Source of the DNA: Bugula neritina
Taxonomy: Eukaryota > Bryozoa > Gymnolaemata > Cheilostomatida > Bugulidae
Assembly: GCA_964035545.1 (NCBI GenBank)
Contig: OZ037768.1
Coordinates: 19,075,700 to 19,139,699 of the forward strand
Reading direction: 5' to 3'
Length of the DNA stretch: 64,000 nucleotides
A program made the translations under genes and the position numbers. Below are positions 51,991-64,000 of this stretch, in pieces. The notes under the pieces are model-generated. The model made no database searches and was not told where the DNA came from. It worked only from the letters and a program-made list of their open reading frames with translations. Positions within the stretch are counted from its first letter, which is position 1. The number at the start of each line of letters is the position of its first letter.

Positions 51991-53614
51991 TAATGCTCTT
52001 ATTAAAAATCGTTTTCACCTTCTTATTTTCACTTCTTTATTCAGAGTTTTTTACTGATAGTTGATAAAAAAATACACATGATTTTCTTTGTATAATCATA
52101 AATGTTATATTTTTCAAACTTTTATTCTACAAATATTTAAACTATTTAAATGTCTTTAAGAAATTGGGTTGATTTTAGAAATAATTCTTATAAACACTGC
52201 TATATGATATGAAACTAAATGCATGCTATTTTATGCAAACAAGGACTAAAGTCTACGTTATTTAGTTTTGAATTCCATTCAATTCTGAAAATCAGATTTA
52301 TTTGGGCTGCACCTCATGTGGTACGTATATATAGTAGTGTATGTCACAGGTATAGTATAAGGTAGTGTATATGTCACAGGTATAGTATAAAATAGAGTAT
52401 GTCACAGATATATAATGTATAAATTAAGTATGTAATAAGTACCAGATATAAAACAACTATATCTTCTATTTTCAGATCTTGGGCAATTGAAAATTATGTA
52501 TGGTGGAGATGTTGTTCAGATTCTAATAATTCAAAACTCACTAATAGAAAAATGTCCAAAGTACATGATATGAAAGTGTTTTAATTACAACCAAGGCAAA
52601 CAAATCTGTCACATATAGTTTCAAGATCTATTAGGCTTGTTTCAAGAGAGGCTCCAACAAATACCAAAAATAGCCAATTCTTTGAAATGTTTTTAAATAA
52701 CACTTGGCCTTTGAAAAAAATCTTATTTGTTAAAAGAAATGCTTGAAAATAAACAACTTCCTTGAAATATCTTTTCTTTTATATTTTCAATAATATTTAA
52801 TAAAGAAACTGCTAATTTTCTCAACAGACAAATTTTGCAAAAATTATATTATGTTTAGACTTTTTTTTGTTTTTGCAAGTAATGAAACATGAACAAGAAC
52901 AACAATAAAGACTATTAAAATATTATACAGAGCAATGAAAATGCAGTAACAATAATATTAATGTGCAAAGCAACAGAAGAAGATGTCTGTAAAATAGCAA
53001 AAAAATTATGACCGGCATTGCTTAGCAAGTGCTTTTTGTGTTAATATGTCTCATCGTTGAGTTGCTTTCTTAGAATTATAACTGACTGTAAAAATCTTGT
53101 TTCTCTAAATATAAAAACAAATCATTTAAAACAACTTATTTTTCAGTAGCAAACTTGCTGCCTTTATTAAAACCAACCACAACAGACAATGTAAAAGATG
53201 ACACAATTATTATATTATGCATTATTTTATTCACTAGCAGTTTTGTGTTTATCTTTAAATAATTGTATTGCATGCAATAGCTGTCATAAATAATAGATTT
53301 ATACTTCATAAAACATTCTATGAGCACAAAACATACGTTTGTAAATTCAATCACAACGGTCTAAGAGTTTGAAAAAATTCATATAATGAAATTTTTAATG
53401 TAAATACTAAGTTTTCATGTATGTATAAAGAAGTAATAGAAGTAGCCTTACAAAGTATAACACAAATTAAATGTTTGGAATAATCGCTCTAAATGATGCA
53501 ACGTACACATTTAATTCAATTTTTTTATCATAGTGAAACTTTTCCACTGTTGTTAAGTGGTATAAATTTTGATTGCTGTTTTAGACTGTCATTTGTTGCT
53601 CCGTTGGCATTTCA

Positions 53615-56600
53615 CTATGTAGCTAGAACAACTGGCACAGCATCTTCTACAATATAAAATGGCGAGAATTTGAACAACTGCTTGCCCAACATAGTAGGCA
53701 AGAGGCAAAAGAAAATGAATGTATGAGATAATTGAGACAGAAAACATCTGTTAAACACCACATTAGGATGCTAAAATTAAAGAATGAATAATGTTGAATT
53801 GCAATTTAGAAATTCAATTTTATGTGTTGCATAATACTATTAATAATATTGTTATTTTGTTTTATTGAGTTTATTTATTTTTAGTTTTCTCTGTTTATTA
53901 TATCTGCAGATCAATTTGAATAAACTTACAGAAATGCACCACACATTCACCAGCTCTAACATCTACACCTACCAGCTCTAACATCTAGATTCTAGCTTTA
54001 ACATATACCTAACCAATAATTCTACACTATTATTTTTACACCTTATTGAAAAAAGCATTTCAATTTTTTTCGTTAGCAAATAATTTACTCTAGCAAACTT
54101 TTTAAAATAGATTGTACACTTTAAAAAAGTTGCTAGAAGAACTAAACATTACACAGCCGACTGTAGAATAAAAAATATTCTGGCAGTTTATTCAGTATTA
54201 AATCAGGAGTTTTCAAATGCATAAATTGCAGAATATTTTGTTAAACAATTTGATTGCCATGCAAAGTTGTAACAGATACAGTTCTTACTAGTGCATTTAT
54301 ATAACATAGATGCTTTATATAATTATAATACAGTTTCAACAGTGTTATTTTACCAGTAAGTAAATTTACAAGTTTGTACGGTGATATAAAGTTTGGACAC
54401 ATTTGGATGTTTCAAAATCTTTATCAAATGTCAAATTATGTTCGCAAAACACTATTTTACAAAGGCAATTCTTTAACATTGATGATGGCAATTACTCAGC
54501 ATGCAGTACCACTAACTGTGAATTTCAACACTCTCTGGAGATTACAGTTATCGATTTTATTACATCGTATCACAATTTGAATTAAATGTTGCATTCATTG
54601 GGAAGAGTATGTTACTAGCCATTCAGCATGTAACAAATAGCTATCTTGAACTTGTTTAATTGCAATTTTAATTTTTTTTTCAAGTTGTAAATGATAACGA
54701 CAATCAAGCTGAATTTAATCTTCAACCGTACATAAACTAGACATTGATACGCTACTTACTTCCTGTGTTACAGATTAATCTTTTAGTAGCTTACCTTGAG
54801 GCTGAGCCTTGTAGTGTACATCATGCTTAATTGCTTCCCTATTTTTCGTATCCCTACGCCTTTGATTTCCGCATATTTTGCAGCAGACACCAAAAATACA
54901 GATGAGCAGCAAGCTTCCAAAGACAATTCCTAAAATCCCTCCAGTTTTATTATTGCTAAAAATATAAATTATCAGTGTTAATGAAATTTCAATGCAAATA
55001 TCTTAGAACTTGCATCATCATAGAATAAAATCAGGTTTAAAAAAATTAATCAGTTCATAAGTGCAATTAGTCATGCTGGACTTTTTTGTTGATTTTACCA
55101 TATAATTAAATTTAGCAACGTTGGTATTTTACAAACTATTAAAAATGATTTTCTAAATTAGTTTGGATAATAAAATGTTTATTTAGACTGATTGAGTACA
55201 TGTTGTTGTTGATATGCACTTACACCTTTTTTAAATAATACTTTAAAAAGTGATCTTTTTAAAAGCCTTACTACAGTTATATCAGAAAAATACAATATTG
55301 TTTTCAATTACCCAGAACAGTGAAATGAACTAATAATCAACTAGCTAGCAGTTTTAAAAAACCAACAGTTAAACACAATAATGTGTATAAAATTTCTCTT
55401 TAGAGTTTATAGTTATATGAGATTGAGGGGGGAGTAGAATGCTATAGGCCTATTACTTTCTATTATACCTACAATATTCAAGTGATAATTTGCTTAATGA
55501 CTAGCTAGCAGTTAATACAACAATCGGTAAAGCTGTTCACTTCTGAAGTTGCGTTTATACTTCTAGCTGCTGAAAAAAGTATAACCAAGTTTCAGTTAAA
55601 TTTTAAGCTAAAATATCAACTTTCCTTTCAAAAGTCAGTAAAATACTCAGGCACAAGTGTTTTGTTGTATGAACTGCTTACCTTTTCCAGTACGAGCAGC
55701 AATATTCGTTGTCAGCAGACCCACAGCAGTACCTATCGGCAGCAGTGTCATCAACATCATAGGGGCAGACAAAGTATGTCAGCTTCTTTGTCTTAGAAAC
55801 AGTTCCATTGTCATAAGTGGCATACTTGTAAAGGTTTGTACAAATGTTTGGATCTGAAAAGCATATATGATAAGCATAATATTACATACAGTATTTTCCA
55901 CCACCTTTAATAATACATTAATTAAAATCTTTTCATGTAAAGTATGGCTAATTTAATAGGTTTGTACCAGAATTCACTGTTCAAATATTAATTTATTTTA
56001 TTTTGAAAATCTTTTTTTGTTTGCTCAACGTCCTGTCCACGCAATGACTTTGCTGAGGCGGAGGAACAACCAGGATCAAATGCCCTTCCTGATGTCACAA
56101 ATGGATATTCCTGGATTCTATTAATCCAGGATTTAATAATCACTAACCACTATTAGAGCATAGATCACAACTGCCCTCTATTGCTTTTACTTTCTAAAAT
56201 CAAGATTGGTAATGATGCCTTATCTATTCTGTGTTAAATGTTTATTTTTATCTTGCCCACACAACTTGCCTTTTACCAACGTATATTTGAAGACTGCAGA
56301 AATTCCCTCATGACGTTTCATTATGAGTTCTATTGAAACTGAGAGCAAAACACACTTGTTTTGCAGCTTTACTAAAAACCTTATAATAGGGTGAGCTATA
56401 AAATCAATAAAGCAACATTGACAAAAAAGAGCAATGGCAATTTTAGCAAAGCTAAAATGCTAATACTATCATTGCACACAACTATCAATTTACCAATAAT
56501 CTATAATCAATAATAATGTTTTCAATGATTATTACTGTTTTCTGAGCCATAAATTTAGTATTATCTTATAAACTCATTAACATGTAGCTTATCTGTAGAG

Positions 56601-58523
56601 CCAGGTGTATCTATGACATTAATTATGCTATCTTTGAAAGAACAGCTCTAAGCTAAAGCGAAAGAATGAAACTGCACCTCACTGCATAAACGCCTAGCGG
56701 TTGCATTAAACTTTTATTCAAAAGAAACTTTATTTCACAATTCAGAAAGTTCTGAAGAAAGCATAGCCTGTTAAATCACATGTTTCTATAGTAAATAAAG
56801 AATTACCTGCAGTGTAATGACGAGTACCATAATATCTCAATCTGTATCTAGACATTCCAAACACATGCTTGCCTGCAGCCGTTGCAGCAGCGTATTTCAA
56901 ATACGTGGAGCTAAAAACAAAAGACAGTTGAAAATAAAACTGAGCATCACGTGCAGATAAAGACAAAGCTTTCATTATTTTATAAAACGTTATTAACACT
57001 GCAAACACCAATCTTTCGCAAATCTAAGCCAACATATGTTTAATATAATAATATGTTTCAGGACACTCAAAAATGCAATTCAACAAAAAAATTCACTATA
57101 TAGTACATTGCACATATGCACGCAACAATTTAATTTTAACATGTTGCATGATAACTGTTTGTGCACAAACAAATAATCTTGAAAGTTCTGTGGCTTATCT
57201 CATGTTACAGCCAGTTTTTAAAATTTATTACAATAAAAATGATTCAACAATTGTTTTATTTATGTCATATATTCACTAAACTTATAATATATTTTTGGCA
57301 TTATAATATTTTACTGGTTTTGTCTATTTACGACTAACATTAAGAAAGTAAATTTATGAGGTTTGTTAACAAGCCTACCAATAGTAGAATGAAGTGCAAA
57401 CTACTGCATTAGTAGAGAATATATAGTTTATTACTAGTAGTTAAGTAAGCAACAGCTTAAATATAATATTTCAAGTTTATGTAACATGAGGCATAATAAA
57501 TAAAATAAAGTAAACAAACATAATGCACAGTGTTGTAGAAGGGGCATTTATTTATTTATAATGTGCTTGCTCTATATCAACAGTATGTGACTGCTTTATT
57601 ATTTTGATCACCATGACTCACATTGGATATATTGCATGTGAAACTATGGCTTACAAATAATTTCTCAAAAATCAACTAGCTATGCTTGAAGCAAAGTAGG
57701 TTAATACATTTTTATTTTCGACTTAAAAATGAACAACTAAAATAAAAATTATGGCATGACTGCTAACAAGTCATGTCTAGAAATAATAAAAGTAAAAATT
57801 CTGAGTATAATTTTAAACAAAAAATACTGAAATGTCTGGTATACTCTTTTTATTGAATGTATAATGAATAATAATTATTTATTGTAATGCCAAAAGAGAA
57901 AGTTACTAAGGTTTATTACCATTAACCATAACACTTAGAAGCACATGATAATAGACTTATTAAAATCTTAGCTTAGTCTTAACAAATAAAAGACATGCAC
58001 CATATACCTACTGAGAATCTTCCAACTTACTGCTATAGGCGCCGTTTTAAAATATTTGTGAGTAAGACTATACTATTATAGCAATCATACTCATTTCATT
58101 CATTTCTAGCAGTTCCTTACCTTCGAACTCCACTACTTCGATACCTTGTACTTCTATAACTACTCCTGGAACTACTTCTGTAACTACTTCTGTAACTACT
58201 TCTGTAACTACTGCTGTAACTACTTCTGTAACTGCTGCTGGAACTACTTCTGTAACTGCTGCTGGAGCTACTTCGAACTCCAGACCGAAATCCTCCAAAA
58301 CGAGCCCCTTTCACTTCTACCAATTTGTAAGATTTAAAAATTAATTTTAGTATGCTCAAACAACTTGAACTATATAATGAATGGTTTAGTTGCAGTTAAA
58401 AATACAGTAAGATATATGTTAGTTCAATCACCCTAGTCTATGATTTCACTAAACTAACTTACCAATAGTGCTTAGTACTAGCACACAAATAACCAGAGCT
58501 GCTAAATTTAAGCAATAATTCAT
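53615..58523 (-). CDS. Shisa-like single-pass membrane protein with Ser/Tyr/Arg repeat region
   Basis: Exons in transcript order: 58523-58463, 58316-58121, 56910-56807, 55853-55682, 54955-54795, 53646-53615. Total 241 codons plus TAG, phases closing. Residues 1-20 are a signal peptide (MNYCLNLAALVICVLVLSTI). Residues about 21-86 are a low-complexity SSSYRSS repeat region. Residues about 88-120 contain an Ala-rich patch (YAAATAAGKHVFG) and then Arg/Tyr-rich sequence. Residues about 121-177 carry the Shisa-type cysteine pattern: FVCPYDVDD, RYCCG, EYCCS. Residues about 185-206 are a membrane helix (ILGIVFGSLLLICIFGVCC), followed by a short basic cytoplasmic tail. Shisa-family proteins modulate receptor trafficking. 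The last 32-nt exon is inferred from phase and an acceptor only. It could instead be a related WBP1/VOPP1- or CYYR1-type protein. Confidence 0.75.
56035..56105 (-). mobile_element. SINE tail fragment
   Basis: On the minus strand GTGACATCAGGAAGGGCATTTGATCCTGG resembles the GTGATGTTAGGAAGGGCGTTCAGTC body of the SINE copy at 27.6 kb. It lies in an intron of the Shisa-like gene. Confidence 0.5.
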
Positions 58524-60929
58524 TTTTAAAGATGCAAAGCTGACGTTTTAAGAAGTACTTTGATAATGTAAAATGTATGCCTAGCTTAACATCAACTGGG
58601 AAACTGTACAGCTGTGAGACACTATAGCAGGTTGTCGTAAAAAATCAATGTTGTTATTCAAATATAATAAAGGAATAAAAGCGCAATGAATCACTGATCT
58701 ATTGTTCAAGAGTAGCCTATATTTTTTATTTATCACAAGATAGTTAAGGGCATCCTCACTAAGAATATTATCATAAATTTCTCTCTAAATGTAGTTCAGG
58801 TTCTTGAATAATATTGCTCTGCGGGTGGCATGCGTGTTGCTTACTTGCATTTGTTTAGCCTGAGATTAAACTACAGCCAATGAGCAGCAACCTTCATTAG
58901 GGCTGCGTTATCTATCAACATTCCATTATAGATGCTAAATAAACAAAGTACAAAGCATGCTACTCATTATAGCCTGCCAGCTAGCAAGCCTGTAATTATT
59001 ATGTACACGCCAATATCTTCCCATCCCTACGTGCTCATTGAAGCGTGAAGTGCAGCGCGCTGCTAGTTTCTTATGAAAAAATATGGCATTTTCAGTGTAT
59101 AAATCATCAATTTATGAGCAATCTAGCAAAGTTATCGGAAAATGAAAAATATTTGCACTGGAGAAATATCTCAGGATTCTAGCAGTGCAATTTTTATTCA
59201 GATATCATCTTTTGCTGCTGAGATATTTTACTGGTACTGAAAAGTCAGCTTTTCTGGCAAAATTGGCCAAAATTGGGCAGTTTTTTGTCTATAACTTTGC
59301 AAAAAAAATGAAAATTGAAATTTCCAAAAAAAGTTGCACTGGGGAAAAAAAAGATCTACAACATAGTTTTTTAAATTTTGACTCTAGCATAATTAGGTGA
59401 GATTTTATTTTACTGGTACTGAATTCTTATATGATTACAATGCAAACCTCAGCAAGGCAGTTGCAGCTAAAAGGTTGCCCTTAACTATCCTGTGTAGCAA
59501 TTTATTGCAACTGCTGATAAGGTGCATTTATTTTAATTTATTACACTACATAATAGGACAATGACAAGCTTTTTAACATTAATATAAGAATTTATTATGC
59601 ATCTTATTTAATTCTCCTCAAACAAAAAGCTTATTAATTCACTTTGTTTGGATTCTTTGAATAAAAGACAATATACTTTTTTGCAGAATTCTAGTTGACT
59701 GCTCAGCAACAATACAATGGGTGTTCAAATTAGCAGCTTTTGAAAACTTTTTCAAGATTGCGTCAATATATTGCAACATGATACTCAAATATTACATTTG
59801 AATAAGGAACTCCTAGCATTGGTTGTCATGAACTCATATAATGGCCTAATACTACGCCTAGCTATATAAGCGTTTATATCATTTGTTGTATTCCTGATAG
59901 TAAATGCTTGTTATTACATTTGTTACTTATATATTATAATAAGTAATAATGCTCCATAGAAGATGCTATTATTCTACGGCATGAGATACATTATTTCAGT
60001 AGAAAATATTCAGCAATCGAACATGTTATTTACATGACCAAATTTTTATTACATTGTAGGTGTTGACCCAACCATTATTATCATTTATAAAAATCACCTG
60101 TAAAGAGATAATTATTGCTGCCAGTACCACTGGTGCAGTTTGAATATTTGTTTGTATGTAATTTTTTTAAACATCCATCACTTAGCTTCATAAGTTGCAA
60201 GTTTTTGCACTTTTCTTTCCTCTCTATCATTAATGCAATAGTATGCTAAGTACTATATGAGTGGCATATAGCAAGTGCATAGACTCAATATAAACTTTTA
60301 ACGTACAAAATTGTTGTTGGTTTGTAAGTCTCCACTCTACAACGTACTTGAAAAATATCATTGTTCCAAAAATTGAGAAGACATGCCAATTATTGGAAAC
60401 ATGCAATAATTTCTATACCTACTGTTGTGGGCTTGTGGCACCACAAATTGAAACAGCTGTGATGCTGAAACTATGTCACTATCAAACAGTAATAATAAAG
60501 TTTATAGTCCACAGATGACAGAAGTAAAAAGTGCTTAAAATCAGAAAATTTAACAAATAACCAACGTGAGGTTTTGCCATTTATGATACCACAACATACC
60601 ACCGTTGGGAAAAGGTACACATTTTTGTTCGGAGTTGTCTTCACATTTATTTTCTACGAAGAAAGTCTATAAACGTTTTTGTACCTACGAAATTGCTAGT
60701 TACCGAGTAGATTAAAATTACGACGCCTAGCTTCCTTCTCACAGTAACATCATGATAAATCTGATTAAATTATTAAATGTAGTAACTAATAGTAATATTA
60801 TTGACTCTTTATTCTTCTTAAACATAAACATACTGATCCGATGGTGATATTCGCTTACTTTAAATTAATTGATTATTCACTGACTCTGTTAGTTATGGTC
60901 TTGACTATCAGCAATTCAGTGTGAGTTGA

Positions 60930-61200
60930 GTATCACTATGATACTCATACTCTGATACTGATAGTCATAGTGATACTGATAGTGATACTGATACTCAATC
61001 CAACTCTCATACTGATACTCATACTGATAGTGATACTCATACTGATGGTGATACTCATACTGATAGTGATACTCATACTGATGGTGATACTCATACTGAT
61101 AGTGATACTCACTCTCATACTCATAGTTATACTGATACTTATACTCATAGTCATAGTTATAGTATCACATTCAGTTTCACTATCACTATGACTATCACTA
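60930..61200. repeat. 18-bp tandem array GATACTCATACTGATRGT built on a 6-bp period
   Basis: Core at about 61015-61105 has five regular 18-bp units alternating GATAGT and GATGGT. The flanks are looser GATACT/CATACT hexamers. The 6-bp period leaves frames open on both strands, giving low-complexity Ile/Leu/Val- and Ser/Ile/Met-type proteins that are not real genes. Confidence 0.93.
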
Positions 61201-61469
61201 TGTTGCACTTGATCGTAATGATAATAATAATCTAAATCACTGATATTTATTTTTAATAATAGTTATAATAATTAATATGATGATGAATAAAATTAAATGT
61301 AGTAGAATAGAGTATAATACTAATAGTGCTAGTAGTACTAGTAGCCCACTAGTAATAGTATAGTCTTAGTCTACACTCAATACTCATGCTCACAGTCATA
61401 CTGAGTCTGATAGTCAATAGTGATGTTCATTGAAGACAGTCGTTGTCATTGTGATTGTAATTCAATTGC

Positions 61470-61517
61470 GTTTAACTTTAACTTAAACTTGAAGTTGAAG
61501 TTTAAGCTTAAGTTAAA
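61470..61517. repeat. Imperfect palindrome of TTTAACTT / AAGTTAAA
   Basis: GTTTAACTTTAACTTAAACTTG on the left and AAGTTTAAGCTTAAGTTAAAC on the right nearly pair. It shares the AACTTGAAGTTGAAGTT core with 40.82-40.89 kb. Confidence 0.6.
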
Positions 61518-61789
61518 CTAAATACTTATACGAATAGTATTACTGGTAGTAATACTTATACTAATAGACATAGTTATAGTAGAATACTAATAGTAATAGT
61601 AGAATACTAAAAGTAAATTGAGAAATTAAAATACTCATACTGACTTTTACTCAAGTCGGAAGTACTAGTAGTAGTACTAGTACTAGTACATTTAATAATT
61701 TATATTATGATAATCAATATTGGTATATTACTAAATAACTTACAGGATTTTATAGTCGCTATCCTTGAGAAGGGTTTTTGAAAGCTAAG

Positions 61790-61930
61790 GACTTTTTTTT
61801 CTAATGTGGCACAGGACTCAGGAGCAATAATGACTGGATGCTCTGCCTAACATCACTGCCAGTGTTTAGACTTGAACCACTGGCCATGTGTTTATTAGGC
61901 CTGCACTCTAACCACTACAACAGCACTAAA
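61790..61930 (-). mobile_element. tRNA-derived SINE, minus orientation
   Basis: On the minus strand: A-box TAGTGGTTAGAGTGCAG (61901-61917), B-box GGTTCAAGTCT (61868-61878), body GGCAGTGATGTTAGGCAGAG and CATCCAGTCATTATTG. Same family as the copy at 27.54 kb. Confidence 0.8.
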
Positions 61931-62563
61931 ACCACCACACCGAGATTGCTCCCTATGAATATGACTGTATCATATTGATATAATTATATGACTTTCTTGA
62001 TAATAATAATAACATTAAATTTTACAAGAATGAGTTTTAAGCATTGTTTAATTTTTTTAATGTCTATGTTATTGAATTTAATTTATTATAGTCATAATAA
62101 ATTTAAACTATAAATAATGAAGTTACTAATACTAATACTAATTAGTAACTATAATAAGTATATTTATATAAAATTTATTATTTAATATAAATTAAAATAT
62201 TGATGTAAAGCAGTTGATAATAAAAGATATTACTATAAGCCATTGGCTGAATTTAAGGCAGCAGTTATTACTTTTAGTATTAGTTTCACTATATATAATT
62301 CTTATAACAAATATTTTACTATGACAATAATGTACTATTAATATAACTATACTATTACATTGCACTAATTCTAGTTATGATATTTATACTAAATTATAAA
62401 GTCATATATATGGCTATGACTGTACCTAAAAGCTTATAGTTATGTGTATAGCTAGCTTAACTATAAAACACCCATGCTGTTAATGCTGAGGTATAACATA
62501 CTCTTAGTCTTGTGACTGTCACTTACACTTGTAGTTATAAAATTAGACTCATTAGGGGAAGGT

Positions 62564-62978
62564 GGGGTAAGTTGGGTCAAGGGGCAAGTTGGGTCAGGCC
62601 ATTTTCTCAAAAACTGTAATGCTAGGAAACTGAATAGTTAGGTCAAGAAGTAAAGGCCAAACTAAAATAACTTCCTGCTATTACAACAACACTATCAAAA
62701 AAGAGGTGAGTGAAATATTACCTAATATCAATATTTTTGCTTTATTTGACATTCTGTTCACCAAAACAGTAGACCAAAACTTTGTCATTAAGCATGAGGT
62801 TAGAGTGCTGATGTTTTGTGTCATGAATACTTGAGTAGTTAGCTTATATTTGGTGGATTATAAAACTTTTTAAATTAATTTTTTCATGCAAAAATTACAT
62901 GCTTTACAAAATTGCTGCCAATGGGGCAAGTTGGGTCAAAATTTTGGGGCTAGTTGGCTCAGTGGCCCAACTTGCCCC
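62564..62978. repeat. Five copies of GGGGCAAGTTGGGTCA (four direct, one inverted)
   Basis: Copies at 62564-62579, 62581-62596, 62923-62938, 62946-62961 (degenerate) and, inverted, 62963-62978. The third and fifth form a hairpin with 13-bp perfect arms. They stand directly before the transposase relic and may be transposon terminal or subterminal repeats. Confidence 0.75.
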
Positions 62979-63019
62979 AAGTCACTAAACATAGTGTTAA
63001 TGTAATATTATTGTTGCAG

Positions 63020-63996
63020 ATCGTGATACTGGATAATCAATGCTCACATATATCCTTAGAGAGTCTGTAACTCTTGCTAAAAAATCAGGAGTTGTTCTAC
63101 TCACCTTGCCACCACATACTTCACACCAATTACAGTCTCTGGATAGAACTGTTTTCGGTCCAATGAAAACATACTTCAACAAGGCAATGGATAACTAAAT
63201 GATAACCTATCTGAACATGAGCATAAAAGTGAAAGACATTGGCGCCCTAACAAAGCGAGCATTTGGGCAAAACATGACTGTTGCTAATATAACATCGGGC
63301 TTTCGCTCATCTGGCATATTCCCATCAAAAGCAGGCATATTTACCGACGCCGACTATGTTCCAACCGATGTTACGGACAAACCTCAAAGAGTGACCAATG
63401 AGCAAAATAATCTAATTCAACTTAGCCAAGTTCATCTCAGCCAACTTTATTCCAGATTCCAATCTACAATCCAAGCACGCCTAGTACTTCTGGTTTATTG
63501 GCAGGGGCTACCTCTCAGGATACTTCTACTTCACTGGTGGTGGCTACCTCTAAGCAGCCTGTTACCCCTCAAGATGTTCTTCTCTTACCCAAAGCTGCTC
63601 TACGCAAAAATGGAGCACCCAGAAGAAAGCGGGTAAAGACCGCTACACTGATAGACACACCAGAGAAAGAAAGAATCGAGCAAGAATGAGCAGACAAGTT
63701 GAATAAAGGAAAGGAACGACCTAAGCGTAGGCCTATACAGAAAGAGCCAGAATCCTGCAGTGAAGATGAGCAGAACCATAGTTCCACTAGAGACAGACAG
63801 CGATTCGCAATCCGAGGCGGAAGCAGAAGAACAGGATGTGACAGATGTAGAAGAAGGGGCGTTTGTGGTGGCAAAATACAAAGGAAAACGTTCAACCATA
63901 AGTTTTGTTGGAATGGTGGTTGGCAAGGATGAAGGAGATTGGAGATTGGACTTTTACAAAAAGACTCCACAGGGCACATTCTCTAGGCCATCATAG
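63020..63996 (+). pseudogene. Degenerate pogo/Tigger (jerky-like) DDE transposase, C-terminal half
   Basis: Frame fragments read like a pogo-class transposase. IVILDNQCSH (63020-63049) carries the second catalytic Asp. After a frameshift come SGVVLLTLPPHTSHQLQSLD and VFGPMKTYFN, then an in-frame TAA at 63196. Next are NITSGFRSSGIFPS and VTDKP. The reading then shifts again to LPKAALRK and DTPEKERIEQE (63575-63686), and once more to the C-terminal FVVAKYKGKRSTISFVG (63860-63910). At least three frame changes and one stop make it nonfunctional. The N-terminal DNA-binding part is absent. The element may continue past the right edge. Confidence 0.85.
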
Positions 63997-64000
63997 CCAG

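Larger units (their letters stand above)
58524..62563. other. Gene-free region
   Basis: No exon chain is supported. Contents: an imperfect repeat of TTTTACTGGTACTGAA near 59227 and 59409, the ATACTGAT tandem array at 60.93-61.20 kb, TAGTACTAGT-rich stretches at 61.3-61.7 kb and a SINE at 61.79-61.93 kb. The Shisa-like promoter should lie just above 58523. Confidence 0.6.

Noticed and set aside
58068-58298. Minus-strand open frame rich in Val-Thr-Glu over the Ser/Tyr/Arg repeat
   Set aside because: A frame-shifted reading of the Shisa-like exon. The SSSYRSS frame matches the splice phases on both sides.
60945-61208. Open frames on both strands over the GATACT/CATACT array
   Set aside because: The 6-bp period keeps all frames open. 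No coding evidence.

Overview
This is eukaryotic (animal) genomic DNA: strongly AT-rich, crowded with microsatellites, with genes cut into many short exons by GT-AG introns of about 0.1-2.5 kb. The gene content (a DHX9-type helicase, RGS22, a polo-like kinase, an annexin, a PAN/F-type-lectin-like secreted protein and a Shisa-like membrane protein) points to an invertebrate metazoan. A lophotrochozoan is plausible, but the sequence alone does not fix the species. Long open frames are rare here because exons are short, so the genes were assembled by joining exons on splice signals, reading phase and family resemblance.

Layout. (1) 1-3568 (+): the 3' end of a DHX9/maleless-like RNA helicase gene, 8 exons, running in from the left edge and ending in an RGG tail. 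(2) 5014-28959 (+): a complete RGS22-like gene, 30 exons, 1503 codons. (3) 29592-39575 (-): a complete polo-like kinase, 15 coding exons, 648 codons, convergent with RGS22. (4) 40609-46079 (+): an annexin, 9 exons, 324 codons, divergent from the kinase across a gap of about 0.35 kb that is probably a shared promoter region. (5) 47791-49687 (-): a small secreted protein with a PAN/apple-like module and an F-type-lectin-like module, 3 exons. (6) 53615-58523 (-): a Shisa-like single-pass membrane protein, 6 exons. (7) 58524-64000: no intact gene; it holds simple repeats, a SINE copy and the wreck of a pogo/Tigger-type DDE transposase running to the right edge. For every multi-exon model the exon phases close and the total is a multiple of three.

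The genes are ordinary conserved animal genes with no obvious joint pathway. RGS22 is associated with cilia and sperm, PLK with mitosis and centrosomes, the annexin with calcium-dependent membrane binding and DHX9 with RNA biology. The accessory layer is more unusual. It includes a hAT-type MITE with a perfect 8-bp target duplication, a MITE with TTA target duplications, a 42-bp perfect palindrome, a foldback element with arms of about 190 bp inside a transcribed intron, a tRNA-derived SINE family in several copies, and segmental duplications around 50-53 kb. The most striking pattern is that three splice sites in three different genes (RGS22 exon 7, annexin exon 6, a PLK donor) lie inside tandem repeat arrays whose units copy the splice site itself. 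Several other acceptors sit directly beside microsatellites.
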